From NCBI GenBank assembly GCA_002684655.1, contig NYVR01000052.1, positions 1 through 55,808 of the forward strand: DNA of 55,808 nucleotides. The letters are read 5' to 3'. Position numbers and translations under genes: made by a program. The DNA is from Planctomycetota bacterium. Its GTDB lineage: Bacteria; Planctomycetota; UBA1135; UBA2386. Positions 18,356-27,235 of this stretch are shown here, piece after piece. The notes beneath the pieces are model-generated. The model saw only the letters and a list, made by a program, of their open reading frames with translations, had not been told where the DNA came from and ran no database searches. Each line of letters begins with the position of its first letter. The stretch's first letter is position 1.

Positions 18356-19687
18356 TCAGTCGCGGAGCATGCCGGTGACGAGCGACGGGAACATCCAGAC
18401 GAGGCCGAGGCCGATCAACTGGATGCAAATGAACGGTATGGCGCCGCGGTAGATCGACGACGTGGGGATCTCGCGCGGCGCTACGCCGCGTAGGTAGAAC
18501 AGCGAGAAGCCGAACGGCGGCGTCAGGAAGCTGGTCTGGAGGTTCATCGCCAACAAGACCGCGAACCAGATCATCTCATCGTCCACGATGCCGAGGGCGC
18601 GCGCTGCTGGTGCGATTAGCGGCAGCACGATGAAGGCGATCTCGAAGAAGTCGATAAAGAATCCCAGCAAGAACACAGCGATGTTCGCGACCAGCAGGAG
18701 CCCGATCTTGCCGCCGGGGAGGTTGGTCAAGTGGTGCTCGATCCACAGGTCGCCTTCTAGACCGCGGAACACCAGGGTGAACGCTGTCGAGCCGACCAGC
18801 AAGAACACCACCATGCTGGTGATGCGGAGCGTCGACTCCATCGTCGCGTTGAGGTTCGCGCGCGTCAGTCGCCGGTTGATGGCCGCCAGAGCGATCGCGC
18901 CGACGGCGCCGAGCGCGCCAGCCTCGGTCGGCGTCGCGACGCCCGCGAAGATGCTGCCCAGCACTACGAGAATGAGCAGCAGGGGCGGGGCGAGCACTCG
19001 CAGCACCTGGCGCCCCAGGTGGGGGATAGCGGCGCGTTCTTCCTCGGGGAGCGGCGGGGCGTCCTGCGGTCGTCGCGCTGCGATGAAGGCCACATAGACG
19101 GCGTAAAGGACCGCGAGCAAAAGGCCGGGGACGAGCGCGCCGAGGAACAAGTCGCCGACGCTTTCACCCAGCTGGTCGGCGAGCACCACCAAGACGATGC
19201 TCGGCGGGATGATCTGACCGAGCGTGCCCGACGCGCAGATCACGCCAGTGGCGAGTTCGGCGCGGTAGCCGTAGCGGCGCATGATCGGAAGCGAGATCAG
19301 ACCCATCGCGACGACGGACGCGCCGACGACGCCAGTCGCTGCGGCCAGCAGCGCGCCGACGAAGACGACGGCGAGCGCGAGGCCGCCTGGTCGCCGCCCG
19401 AACAGTAGCCCGATCGTGCGGAGCAGATCCTCGGCAAGCCTCGACCGCTCCAGCATGGTCCCCATGAAGATGAAGAACGGGATCGCCAGTAGGACCTGGT
19501 TCTCCATGATGCCGAAGACGCGCGCAGGCAGCAGCTGCAGGTAGGTCACGTTCACCGCGTCTCCGGCGAGCGCGAGCGACCCGAACACCAGCGCGACGCC
19601 CCCGAGCACGAACGCAACCGGGTATCCAACGAACAGCAGCAGGAACAGCACCGCGAACATCAGCGGCGCGAGCGGGTCAGTGTTCAT
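18356..19687 (-). CDS. dctM: TRAP transporter large permease subunit DctM
   Basis: This 443-residue membrane protein has about 12 hydrophobic segments and typical DctM stretches (AIPFFIFMGTMLERS, GVVGASVVAMGLISLPIM, ATGVICASGTLGQIIPPSI, LTPPFGFSLFYLRGVAP). It carries substrate using the sodium gradient together with DctQ and the periplasmic DctP. Its start overlaps the end of dctQ by 11 bases, indicating translational coupling. Length and motifs are complete. Confidence 0.95.
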   Translation of the reverse strand: MNTDPLAPLMFAVLFLLLFVGYPVAFVLGGVALVFGSLALAGDAVNVTYLQLLPARVFGIMENQVLLAIPFFIFMGTMLERSRLAEDLLRTIGLLFGRRPGGLALAVVFVGALLAAATGVVGASVVAMGLISLPIMRRYGYRAELATGVICASGTLGQIIPPSIVLVVLADQLGESVGDLFLGALVPGLLLAVLYAVYVAFIAARRPQDAPPLPEEERAAIPHLGRQVLRVLAPPLLLILVVLGSIFAGVATPTEAGALGAVGAIALAAINRRLTRANLNATMESTLRITSMVVFLLVGSTAFTLVFRGLEGDLWIEHHLTNLPGGKIGLLLVANIAVFLLGFFIDFFEIAFIVLPLIAPAARALGIVDDEMIWFAVLLAMNLQTSFLTPPFGFSLFYLRGVAPREIPTSSIYRGAIPFICIQLIGLGLVWMFPSLVTGMLRD

Positions 19688-20252
19688 CGCCCGGGTCTCC
19701 TGTTCCGATGCGCACGGCGAGCTGATCAGGCGTCGCCTCGCCTCTTAGGATGGCGGCGCGCTTGATCGCCTCGGAGAATCCCTGCAAGAGGAGCATCGCG
19801 AAGCCTAGAGGGATTACGGGTTTGAGCGGATACCTCGGCAGGCCGCCGGGGTCGTTCGACCACTCAAACTCGCTCCATGAGTTGGCGACGAAGTCGAGGC
19901 TGAGCCACACGGCGCAGGCGCAGCTCGGGATCAGAAACAGCACCGATCCCCAGAAGTCGACCCGAAGCTGGGTCCGCTCCGGCAGACCTCCGTAGAGCAC
20001 GTCGACGCGGACGTGCGCGCCCTTTTGAAGCGCGAAGGGAGCGCCGAGCATAAAGGCGACGCCGAACAGGTACCATTGAAGCTCTGTGAGCGCGTTCGAC
20101 GACAGTTGTAATCCTGCGTCTCGTTCTAGGTAGCGGGCGACTGCGTTGTAGGCGCCCAATAAGACCATGACCAGGAGCATCCAGCCGACCGCGCGGCTGA
20201 TGGCGCGGTTGCAGGCGTCGACGATTTGAGCGAGGCGGAGCAACGCTGCCAT
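19677..20252 (-). CDS. dctQ: TRAP transporter small permease subunit DctQ
   Basis: The 191-residue protein has four hydrophobic segments, as expected of DctQ. FALQKGAHVRVDVLYGGLPERTQLRVDFWG matches the conserved central loop (kgxHvrvDvly). It is the first gene of the minus-strand permease pair, upstream of and overlapping dctM. No clear promoter was recognised upstream. Confidence 0.93.
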   Translation of the reverse strand: MAALLRLAQIVDACNRAISRAVGWMLLVMVLLGAYNAVARYLERDAGLQLSSNALTELQWYLFGVAFMLGAPFALQKGAHVRVDVLYGGLPERTQLRVDFWGSVLFLIPSCACAVWLSLDFVANSWSEFEWSNDPGGLPRYPLKPVIPLGFAMLLLQGFSEAIKRAAILRGEATPDQLAVRIGTGDPGDEH

Positions 20253-20326
20253 GGTGGACGGAGCGTAGCGTTTGACAAGCTCTGGGACGACAGGCCAGTG
20301 CGTGACGCGGGCGCAGGGTGGTCAGG

Positions 20327-20809
20327 TCAGTCGCCGGCGGCGGGCGCGCCGCGCTCGCGACGCGGCATCTGGAGGAACCGGGCGGCGCAGGCCGCGAGGA
20401 GGCCAGCGCCCGCAGCCAGCGCGGCGTATGCGCAGCCTGTCCAAGTCGCGGTCACGCCGCGGAGTGTCCCCGGGCCGACGACGTGGCTCTGCAGCAACAC
20501 GGCGAACATCACGCACGCGAGCAGCAGGCAGGCCGGTCGAACCGCTTGCTGGCTTTGTCGTGTGCGCGTCTCGGAGAGCGCCAGGACGCCGATCAGCGCG
20601 CACGTGCACAAGCAGGTGAAGCCGGCGTTTGCGCGCCATCCAGGGGGACCGACATGGTCTCCGAACAGTCGATCGAAGCGTACGCGGAGCCAGGGTTGGG
20701 TGGCCGCGGCTACACCCGTCGCGGCTGCGATCAGCAGCACGGTGCGCCAGCTGCGGCGCCGGTGGGGCGCGTCGAAGCGACCGCGCGCTGGCGCTTGGAT
20801 GAACAGCAT
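20327..20809 (-). CDS. Hypothetical membrane protein
   Basis: A 160-residue protein of unknown family with about four hydrophobic segments (TVLLIAAATGVAAA, FTCLCTCALIGVLAL, ACLLLACVMFAVLL, CAYAALAAGAGLLAACAA). The N-terminus is basic and the C-terminus is short and charged. It lies 74 bases upstream of dctQ on the same strand and may be co-transcribed, though nothing else links them. Opposing reading frames here are Arg/Gly-rich shadows; the alternation of hydrophobic segments supports this frame. Confidence 0.6.
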   Translation of the reverse strand: MLFIQAPARGRFDAPHRRRSWRTVLLIAAATGVAAATQPWLRVRFDRLFGDHVGPPGWRANAGFTCLCTCALIGVLALSETRTRQSQQAVRPACLLLACVMFAVLLQSHVVGPGTLRGVTATWTGCAYAALAAGAGLLAACAARFLQMPRRERGAPAAGD

Positions 20810-21076
20810 CCGTAAAGGTTACGAGGTGAGGGTCGCTTGCCAAGTTGCCGCAAGCGCGGGAAGTGACCATGTCATCGGCGCGGCGGAAGGGGACCAAGCA
20901 GCACCCCCGACGTGGTCGAAAATGAAGGTATGCAACTGGGTCGAGAGCACGCGGCGGACGCGCGAGGGACGTCGCCCGCAGCGTCGGCGAAAGTTGTCTC
21001 GGCGACCCCCTTGAACGCGGCGCGAGTGACCCGCGTGGATTCGCGGCGGCCGCGCTGCGTCGTCGTCTCGCGGCGG

Positions 21077-21958
21077 TTAGTGGATCCGATTCTCGAACAG
21101 GTGTCGGAGGGTGCCTGCGCAGAGGCCTCGATGCATCGCGCGTCGATACGAGCTTGCGCTGACAAGCGTTCGCAGCAATCGATAAGGGAGCTTCCGGATG
21201 AGGTGGGCTGCGCCGAAGTGCATGCGCTCGAACAGCGCCTGCGATCGCCCCTGCCAATAGGCGCGACGTCGGAACCACTGCTGGTCGAGTCTGTCTCCGC
21301 GGATCAGGTGCAGAACGCGTGCGTCTGGCGCGTAGAGCACGTCGTGGCCAGCACGCTCGACGCGGTAGCACATTTCGATGTCGCCATTGCTCAGCAGCAT
21401 GTCTCCGCGCCGATCGAGGCGCGTCGCGAACAAGCCACACTGTTCGAACGCTGGCTTGCGGAAGGCCATGTTGGCGCCTCGCGGCAGGTCGTCGTAGTGG
21501 AGCGGTCGCACGGAGTCACCGCGGTCGAACGCGCTGAGGTAGACGTCAAAGGTCGCGTCCAGCCACGCTGGCGGCTCGGAGGTGAACCGGGACACGACGC
21601 GGCCGCCGACCGCCCAGGCGGCCGCGTGCTGCTCGAAGACCTGGTCGAGCGCGGCCAGCCAGGTTTGGTCGGGCACCGCGTCGTCGTCCAGGAACGCGAG
21701 GACGTCGCCGCGCGCGGCCCGGACGCCCGCGTTGCGCGCGTGGTTGAGGCCAGGCGCCGGTTCGGGCAGGTAGCGAAAGACGTCGGGGTTTTGCTCACAC
21801 CATCGACGCAGCCTAAGCCCGTTCTCCGGCGACGACGCGTTGTCGACCACGATCACCTCGTAGTCGGCCACCGCGACGGACTGGTCGCGCAGCGCCGCGA
21901 GGGTCTGGTCGATATCGGGACCGCGGTCCTTCGTGGGCAGGATGACCGAGATACGCAT
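21077..21958 (-). CDS. Glycosyltransferase family 2
   Basis: This 293-residue GT-A enzyme starts at MRISVILPTKDRG, the canonical GT2 opening; the extra 12 upstream residues look non-coding. The nucleotide-sugar site includes VVDNASSPENG and the metal-binding FLDDDAVPD. GDIEMCYRVERAGHD is the usual acceptor/catalytic region. It probably transfers a sugar during surface polysaccharide or glycoprotein assembly. It is divergent from the larger GT4-GT2 gene across about 75 bases. The 267 bases between it and the downstream membrane-protein gene show no recognisable gene or structured RNA. Confidence 0.9.
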   Translation of the reverse strand: MRISVILPTKDRGPDIDQTLAALRDQSVAVADYEVIVVDNASSPENGLRLRRWCEQNPDVFRYLPEPAPGLNHARNAGVRAARGDVLAFLDDDAVPDQTWLAALDQVFEQHAAAWAVGGRVVSRFTSEPPAWLDATFDVYLSAFDRGDSVRPLHYDDLPRGANMAFRKPAFEQCGLFATRLDRRGDMLLSNGDIEMCYRVERAGHDVLYAPDARVLHLIRGDRLDQQWFRRRAYWQGRSQALFERMHFGAAHLIRKLPYRLLRTLVSASSYRRAMHRGLCAGTLRHLFENRIH

Positions 21959-22032
21959 GAAGCGCCTCGGAGGGTAGCGGTTGCCACTGCGCATGCAAAC
22001 TGCGCGCGCTTTCGTATAGAAGGAGCCGCTGT

Positions 22033-24219
22033 ATGAGGATCGCGCTGTGCAGCTTCGAGGTCGCGGGCCTGCGCGGCGGAGGCGTAGGCACCTACGTGTC
22101 CGAAGCCGGTCGGGCGCTGACGGCCGCGGGGCACGAGGTGTGGCTGGTCACTGCGCGCCCAGAGCAGGGCGCCTCGGTGTTCGGCGCCGGCGCGAGCTTC
22201 GCGCGCGTTCTCTACATCGAGGACGCGAACACGCCGGCTCACGAGGTCGACTTCGGCGTGGCGCGTCAGCCGCTGCGGTGTGCGCAGCTGGCGTTTGACG
22301 TGTTGGCGCAGAGCGGCGCGAGCTTCGACTACGTCGAGTTCGCGGACTACGGCGGCTGGGGCGCCGTCGCGGTGCAAGAGCAGCGCCTGTTTGGCAGCCT
22401 GGGAGACGCCGTCGTCACGGTCGTGCTGCACTCCCCGACCCACGAGTGCTGGCAGTACAACGAGACGCTCCACCTGCTGCCGCCGTCCGAGCGGGAGCTG
22501 TGCGTGCTAGAAGATGACACCATCCGCAAGGCGCCCGCCGTGTGGACGCCGTCGACGCGTCTACGAGAGATGGTCGCAGAGCGGCTCGGGCTGCCCAAGG
22601 ACTTCGCGGACGTCATCCGCTACCCGATGACGTTGCCTGCGCAGGCGCCGGCGCCGCCGGCGCCGAAGGCGAAGCTCGAAGATCTGCAGATCCTCTACTT
22701 CGGCCGCATCGAGCCCCGCAAGGGTGTTCGACAGCTCGTGGACGCGTTCGGGCAGCTCCCGGGCTTGTCGATCGAATGCATCGGCCGCGACGGCCCGACG
22801 TCGCCGCAGCAGACCAGCGAGGTCGCGTATCTGCGTCGTCGCGGGATCGGCAACGTTACTTTTACCCCGCCCTTGCCCCGTGACGAGATGTTGCAGCGGC
22901 TGCGAGCCGCTGATCTCGTGATCCTGCCGTCTCCTTGGGAGAACTGGCCCAACACGTGCGTCGAGTCGATGGCGGCGGCGCGCGTTGTCGTCGGCGGTCG
23001 CAACGGCGGCATGGGCGAAATGATCGAGCACGGGGTGAGCGGCTTCCTCGTGGACGGCAGCGACCCCGAGGACATCGTCCGCGTTTTGCGCGAGGACGTG
23101 CGCGAGGCGCTTCCGAGGTTGGACGAGATCGGTCGCAGCGCCGCCAGCAGGATCCGCTCGCTCAGCGACCCTGAGCACTACGTCGCCACCATCGAAGCTT
23201 TCGTCGCGCGTCGACGCGGCCGAGGTCGACTCCCGACAGCCGCGTCTGGTTCGCGGCGCGTATCTGTCGTGGTGCCCTACTACAATGAGGACCTCGCCAC
23301 CGTCGGCGCAGCGATCGACTCGGTGACCGGCCAATCGCACGCGGACCTGGAGATCCTCGTCGTGGAGGACGGCTCGCCGCGTTCAGACAAGGAGCAGATC
23401 CTCGCAGACATCGCGGCGCGCGACCCGCGGATCGAGATCTTGCACAAGCAGAACGGCGGGCTCGCCTCTGCGCGTAACTTTGCGATCGAGCGCGCCAAGG
23501 GCGACTATGTGCTCTGCTGTGACGCCGATAACCTGCTGCGGCCCGACTACGCGGCCGTCGGCGTCGACGTGCTCGCGCGCTGCCCGGAGTCCATGGCCGT
23601 CGTGCCGCGCTTCCAGAAGTTCGAGGACGTCACGGGCGCGCCGCGCAATGTCGTCCAGGCGCTACCGTACGACCGGGCGCTGGCCTTGCTCCGGAACGCC
23701 ATGGGCGACGCCGGCGCGATGTTTCGGCGAGAGGTCTTCCATGAGCACGGTCTTCGATACGACCCCGACGTCGACACCTACTCCGACTGGGCGCTTTGGT
23801 TGGACATGGCGCAGCGCGGCCTCGCCGTCGAGGTGGTCCCGAGGGTGCTTTACGACTACCGAATCCGCGCGGGTTCGCTGATGGATCAGAACGCCTGGGA
23901 TCGGCCCCTGCCGATGCTGGGGGTCTTGATTGATCGTCACCTACCGGACACGACGGAGGCCGAGCGCACGATGCTGATCAACCTGTCCCAAGGCTGGGGG
24001 GTCGGAGCGCTGGCCTCGGCGCTTTGCGGACGCGCCGATGCGTGGGAGCGCCCAGCGGTCATGGCGAAAAGGCTCCGCCCCGACTTCACGCGGTTCGTCG
24101 TCGCGGATGGCGTCGGCAGGGCCCTCGAGCGGCTGGGACCGCTCCACCGGCTCCTTCACTGGGCGACCACGCGGGCCTTGCGCTTGCACGGTCGCTTCAA
24201 GGACCAGCGGCGGCGCTGA
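22033..24219 (+). CDS. Bifunctional glycosyltransferase: GT4 domain fused to GT2 domain
   Basis: The 728-residue protein has an N-terminal GT-B/GT4 enzyme (residues 1-395): GGGVGTYVSEAGRAL at the start, YFGRIEPRKGVRQLVDAF, then SPWENWPNTCVESMAAARVVVGGRNGGMGEMI near the donor site. A GT-A/GT2 enzyme follows (about 405-660): VSVVVPYYNEDLATV, LVVEDGSPRSD, GGLASARNFAIERAKGDYVLCCDADN. The Shine-Dalgarno AGAAGGAG about 8 bases before the ATG supports the start. Two linked activities suggest that it adds two successive sugars to one acceptor, probably a surface glycan. It converges with the acyl-CoA dehydrogenase gene 6 bases away. Confidence 0.9.
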   Translation: MRIALCSFEVAGLRGGGVGTYVSEAGRALTAAGHEVWLVTARPEQGASVFGAGASFARVLYIEDANTPAHEVDFGVARQPLRCAQLAFDVLAQSGASFDYVEFADYGGWGAVAVQEQRLFGSLGDAVVTVVLHSPTHECWQYNETLHLLPPSERELCVLEDDTIRKAPAVWTPSTRLREMVAERLGLPKDFADVIRYPMTLPAQAPAPPAPKAKLEDLQILYFGRIEPRKGVRQLVDAFGQLPGLSIECIGRDGPTSPQQTSEVAYLRRRGIGNVTFTPPLPRDEMLQRLRAADLVILPSPWENWPNTCVESMAAARVVVGGRNGGMGEMIEHGVSGFLVDGSDPEDIVRVLREDVREALPRLDEIGRSAASRIRSLSDPEHYVATIEAFVARRRGRGRLPTAASGSRRVSVVVPYYNEDLATVGAAIDSVTGQSHADLEILVVEDGSPRSDKEQILADIAARDPRIEILHKQNGGLASARNFAIERAKGDYVLCCDADNLLRPDYAAVGVDVLARCPESMAVVPRFQKFEDVTGAPRNVVQALPYDRALALLRNAMGDAGAMFRREVFHEHGLRYDPDVDTYSDWALWLDMAQRGLAVEVVPRVLYDYRIRAGSLMDQNAWDRPLPMLGVLIDRHLPDTTEAERTMLINLSQGWGVGALASALCGRADAWERPAVMAKRLRPDFTRFVVADGVGRALERLGPLHRLLHWATTRALRLHGRFKDQRRR

Positions 24220-24225
24220 TCTGCG

Positions 24226-26304
24226 TCAGCGCCGCTTCTTCGGCGGCGCGGGCTCGAACGGGTGCGCGAAGGCTTGCGGCTTGACGTCTTGGAGCAGCGT
24301 GCTCTGGCCCTTCTCGATGTCTTGGCCGACGTTCGCGACGTGCTTGCGGAGGCGGTCCATTTGCCAAAGTCCTGTCAGCAACTTCATGCCTTGGACGCGG
24401 GTCATCAGTTGCTCGCACTGCAGCGCAGCGACACGGATCTGGCTTTGGTCCCTCGTGCTGGCTGCGTGGTGCGCCGTCGCGAGGATCGAGACCAGCAGCT
24501 CCATGACCTTCCCGAGCCTCTGCAGGGGGATCTGCGCCCGCGTGAGCTCGAGTTGGAAGTGGAGGTTGATGCCCAGGTAAGCCCAGCGGAGCCACCGCAG
24601 GCGGCGCTCGGCGAATCGGGCGTAGCCTCGCAGCTCTTTGGGGAGCAGCTGAAAACGCGGGCACAGGTTCGTCGGCACCAAGCGGCCCGGCAGCCGCAGG
24701 AGTTCGACCACTGCGTTGCCCGTGATCCATCCTGCGAGCTTCCAGAAAGAGCCGTTGCCGAGCAGGCGCCGCGTCGCCGTGACGACCTTGCCGGGCTTGT
24801 TGATGACGGTGCTCGGGGTGATCCGCAAGATGCGCTCGTCGCGCGGGAGCGGCTTGCCGTCCGGGTCGACGTTGAGCGACTGCAGCACGCCGAGCATGCC
24901 AGCCATGTATTTCGTCGTGAAGCCGTCGGTGACGTCCTTGACCATGCCCATCAGGATCAAGTCGTCTTCGCCCTCCACGACGCCGAACACGTGCATGTTG
25001 TGCCTGGCATCGTGAACTCGCGACGTCTTGTCGAACGAGCGCCCGCCGAGCACGCGCTCGCATGCGATCTGTGCTTCGAGCGCGCTGGTCGCGGCTGCTG
25101 ACTTGGTCAGGTCGCGTAGCCCCGCGAGGTCCACGCCCTGCTTGTCCTGGCGCAGCGACAGGTGGCTGAGCGCGCGGGACATGAGCGCTCCGCCGAGCAT
25201 CTTGCCGAGGTGCTGTCGGGGGAGCTCGTGCTTGATCACTTGGCCGCCGACACCTTCGCGGCCGTTCGCGTAGGCAGAGGCGTCGGCCGCGAACATGCGC
25301 TGGTAGCCCGCGGACATCGCTGCGAGCATGCAGCGCCCCATGCGCAGGCAATAGAAGAGGACCTCGACGCCGTCGGCTGGGATCTCTTGGTCCTGCTTGA
25401 GCGGGAAGTTGTCGAAGTGGATCCTTGAGTTGAAGTTGGCGGTAAAGGCGCCCGTGTTGGACGACTGGCACCAGAACTCGTGGTCCTTGCCGTCTTGCTT
25501 TCGGATGTCCTTCTCAGGGAGCCGCGTGACGAAGAGGCCGACTTTTTTGCCCGTCTGGCCGATGCGCGCGACGATCCCGACGAGGCTGCCGTGGGTTGCG
25601 TTGGTGATCCACAGCTTGTTGCGGTCTCCCTGCGCGAACAGTCGGTAGCCGAAGCCCGACGGATCGGGTTCGACGTAGGCGCGCACCTTCTTTGCGTTGA
25701 CCCCGATGCCGACCTCGGTGAGTCCGAAGGCCATAAGCTGTCCTTCGCTCACCAGCGGCAGGAACGTCTTCTTCTGCGCCTCGGTCCCATACGCGAGCAA
25801 GGACCCGGCGCCGATGGTCAGTTCGCCCGAGATCTCGACGGCGAGCGGGCCGAGGCCGTTGGCCGCCATCTCTTCCTCGATCAGCGCGAGCTGAGTGTAT
25901 TCACGCTCCTTGCCGCCGAATTCCTCCGGCACCGTAAACCCGTAGCCGCCTGCGTCGGCGACGGCCTTGCGCAGCGCCGCGGAGAGCTTTCCGTCTGCAG
26001 TGAACGCCTCGCCGCGTTCGAGGGAGCCGAGCGCGGCGGCCATCACCTCGTCGCCGGCGTCGGTGTCCATGCGCGACGCCGCCACGGCGCCGCTCTGAAG
26101 CTCGCCTGTCTCGGGCAGGGGGCCGTAGATCAGGCGCTCGACGAGGCCCTTCTTACTCGCGCCGAGGCGGAGCGCTGCCTGCTTGGCGGCGTCGTCGAGA
26201 GCGCCGACGTCGCGCGCGCTCTCGGCGTCTCCGGCTGCCGCCAGCGCCTGCGCTGCGGTCGAGGATGGTTGGGGGGAGGTGCTGTTAGGAGTGGTCGTAG
26301 TCAC
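24226..26304 (-). CDS. Acyl-CoA dehydrogenase family protein (large form)
   Basis: This 692-residue flavoprotein belongs to the acyl-CoA dehydrogenase superfamily, which oxidises acyl-CoA to the 2,3-enoyl form. Visible are the N-terminal helical domain (GGYGFTVPEEFGGKEREY), the middle beta domain (QLMAFGLTEVGIGVNA, NKLWITNATHG) and the C-terminal helical domain (GVGGQVIKHELPRQHLGKM). A further ~200 residues make it longer than the usual 380-residue enzymes, like the large ACAD9/VLCAD or FadE types. The GTG at 26304 is the chosen start; the open frame runs on to 26793 but that part lies antisense to the peroxiredoxin gene. The start is uncertain because the ribosome site is weak. Confidence 0.85.
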   Translation of the reverse strand: MTTTTPNSTSPQPSSTAAQALAAAGDAESARDVGALDDAAKQAALRLGASKKGLVERLIYGPLPETGELQSGAVAASRMDTDAGDEVMAAALGSLERGEAFTADGKLSAALRKAVADAGGYGFTVPEEFGGKEREYTQLALIEEEMAANGLGPLAVEISGELTIGAGSLLAYGTEAQKKTFLPLVSEGQLMAFGLTEVGIGVNAKKVRAYVEPDPSGFGYRLFAQGDRNKLWITNATHGSLVGIVARIGQTGKKVGLFVTRLPEKDIRKQDGKDHEFWCQSSNTGAFTANFNSRIHFDNFPLKQDQEIPADGVEVLFYCLRMGRCMLAAMSAGYQRMFAADASAYANGREGVGGQVIKHELPRQHLGKMLGGALMSRALSHLSLRQDKQGVDLAGLRDLTKSAAATSALEAQIACERVLGGRSFDKTSRVHDARHNMHVFGVVEGEDDLILMGMVKDVTDGFTTKYMAGMLGVLQSLNVDPDGKPLPRDERILRITPSTVINKPGKVVTATRRLLGNGSFWKLAGWITGNAVVELLRLPGRLVPTNLCPRFQLLPKELRGYARFAERRLRWLRWAYLGINLHFQLELTRAQIPLQRLGKVMELLVSILATAHHAASTRDQSQIRVAALQCEQLMTRVQGMKLLTGLWQMDRLRKHVANVGQDIEKGQSTLLQDVKPQAFAHPFEPAPPKKRR

Positions 26305-26445
26305 GGTCTCTGTGGGAGGCTGTATTGAGCCCCATCTGACACTATATAAGCCTTTGGCTCCAGGTGAGGAATCCGGTTTCCCCCCGGCCAATACGTCTGG
26401 CGAAGGTGCCGCGCGGCGCCTAACGTGCCCTGCCAAGGAATCATC

Positions 26446-27048
26446 ATGACCGAGAACTCCATTCTGCAGGTCGGGGACACCGTCCCTGACTTCACCCTGA
26501 CCACCTACGAGCCCACGACCAAGGGGTTCGGCGAATACAAGCTCAGCGAAGCTATGAAGAACGGCAAGTGGACGATGCTGTTCTTCTATCCCGCTGACTA
26601 CACCTTCGTTTGAAGCACCGAGTTCGCTGCTCTGGCAGAGCAGCAAGACCGGTTCGCGAAGATGGGCTGCGAGGTCGTCACCGTCAGCGCCGACACGCAG
26701 TTCGTTCACCTCGCGTGGCAGCGCGAGGAGAAAGACCTCGAAGGCGTCAAGTTCCACATGGCCTCCGACCGTAACGGCGACCTCGCCAAGCAATTCGGGG
26801 TTTGGAACGGCGGCTTCTGTCTACGGGGGACCTACCTGATCTCCCCCAACGGCATGTTGATGAACAGCGAGGTCAACTTCCTGAACCTCGGCCGCAACAT
26901 CGACGAGACGATGCGCAAGTTCAAAGCGAACATCTACCTCGGCAAAAAGCCCGACGAGGGCTGCCCGTCGAAGTGGAAGGAAGACGGCGACTCGACGCTC
27001 ACGCCCGGCCCGGAGATGGTTGGCCGCGTGCACGACGCCCACAACTGA
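26446..27048 (+). CDS. AhpC-type peroxiredoxin, predicted selenoprotein (Sec56 at in-frame UGA 26611-26613)
   Basis: Reading through one in-frame TGA gives a complete 200-residue 2-Cys peroxiredoxin that reduces hydroperoxides. The TGA falls exactly at the peroxidatic cysteine: FFYPADYTFV-Sec-STEF, compared with FTFVCPTE in AhpC. The frame continues without further stops through CEVVTVSADTQFVHLAWQ and ends with a resolving cysteine at C173 in EGCPSKWKEDG. AAGGA sits 6 bases before the ATG at 26446. UGA is a normal stop elsewhere in the window, so local recoding with selenocysteine is the best reading; a pseudogene or base error is the alternative. Automatic annotation would split it into two pieces (26446-26613 and a piece starting at 26662). 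Confidence 0.85.
26626..26644 (+). promoter_or_regulatory. Candidate bacterial SECIS hairpin for the Sec-peroxiredoxin
   Basis: GCTGCTC (26626-26632) and GAGCAGC (26638-26644) form a perfect 7-bp stem with the loop TGGCA. The loop begins 19 bases after the UGA and has a G as its second base. Bacterial SECIS elements lie within the coding region just downstream of UGA, typically with the apical loop about 16-37 bases away and a G among its first two bases. The structure therefore fits what SelB should bind. Confidence 0.65.
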
Positions 27049-27235
27049 CGTGCGCTGCATTTGACCTGCGCTGCATTCGCGGCGCGCTGGTCGCGCGCGT
27101 CGGCGTCGGCCGGCGCGCGTGCCGCGAGAGCGACCGACGGGCGCGCGCGCTTCAGCTGCAGCGCGCGGTCACGTTTTCTCTAGCGAGACGGGATCTCCTA
27201 GGTCCAGTTCGCAGCGCAGCGGATATCGTGCCGCG

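Noticed and set aside
26446-26613. Peroxiredoxin read as a truncated 56-codon pseudogene with a second fragment from 26662
   Set aside because: The remaining frame is intact, the stop is TGA exactly at the catalytic Cys, and a SECIS-like hairpin follows; decay would be expected to leave other damage.
26305-26793. N-terminal extension of the acyl-CoA dehydrogenase reading frame
   Set aside because: It runs antisense through the peroxiredoxin gene and has no acyl-CoA dehydrogenase similarity.
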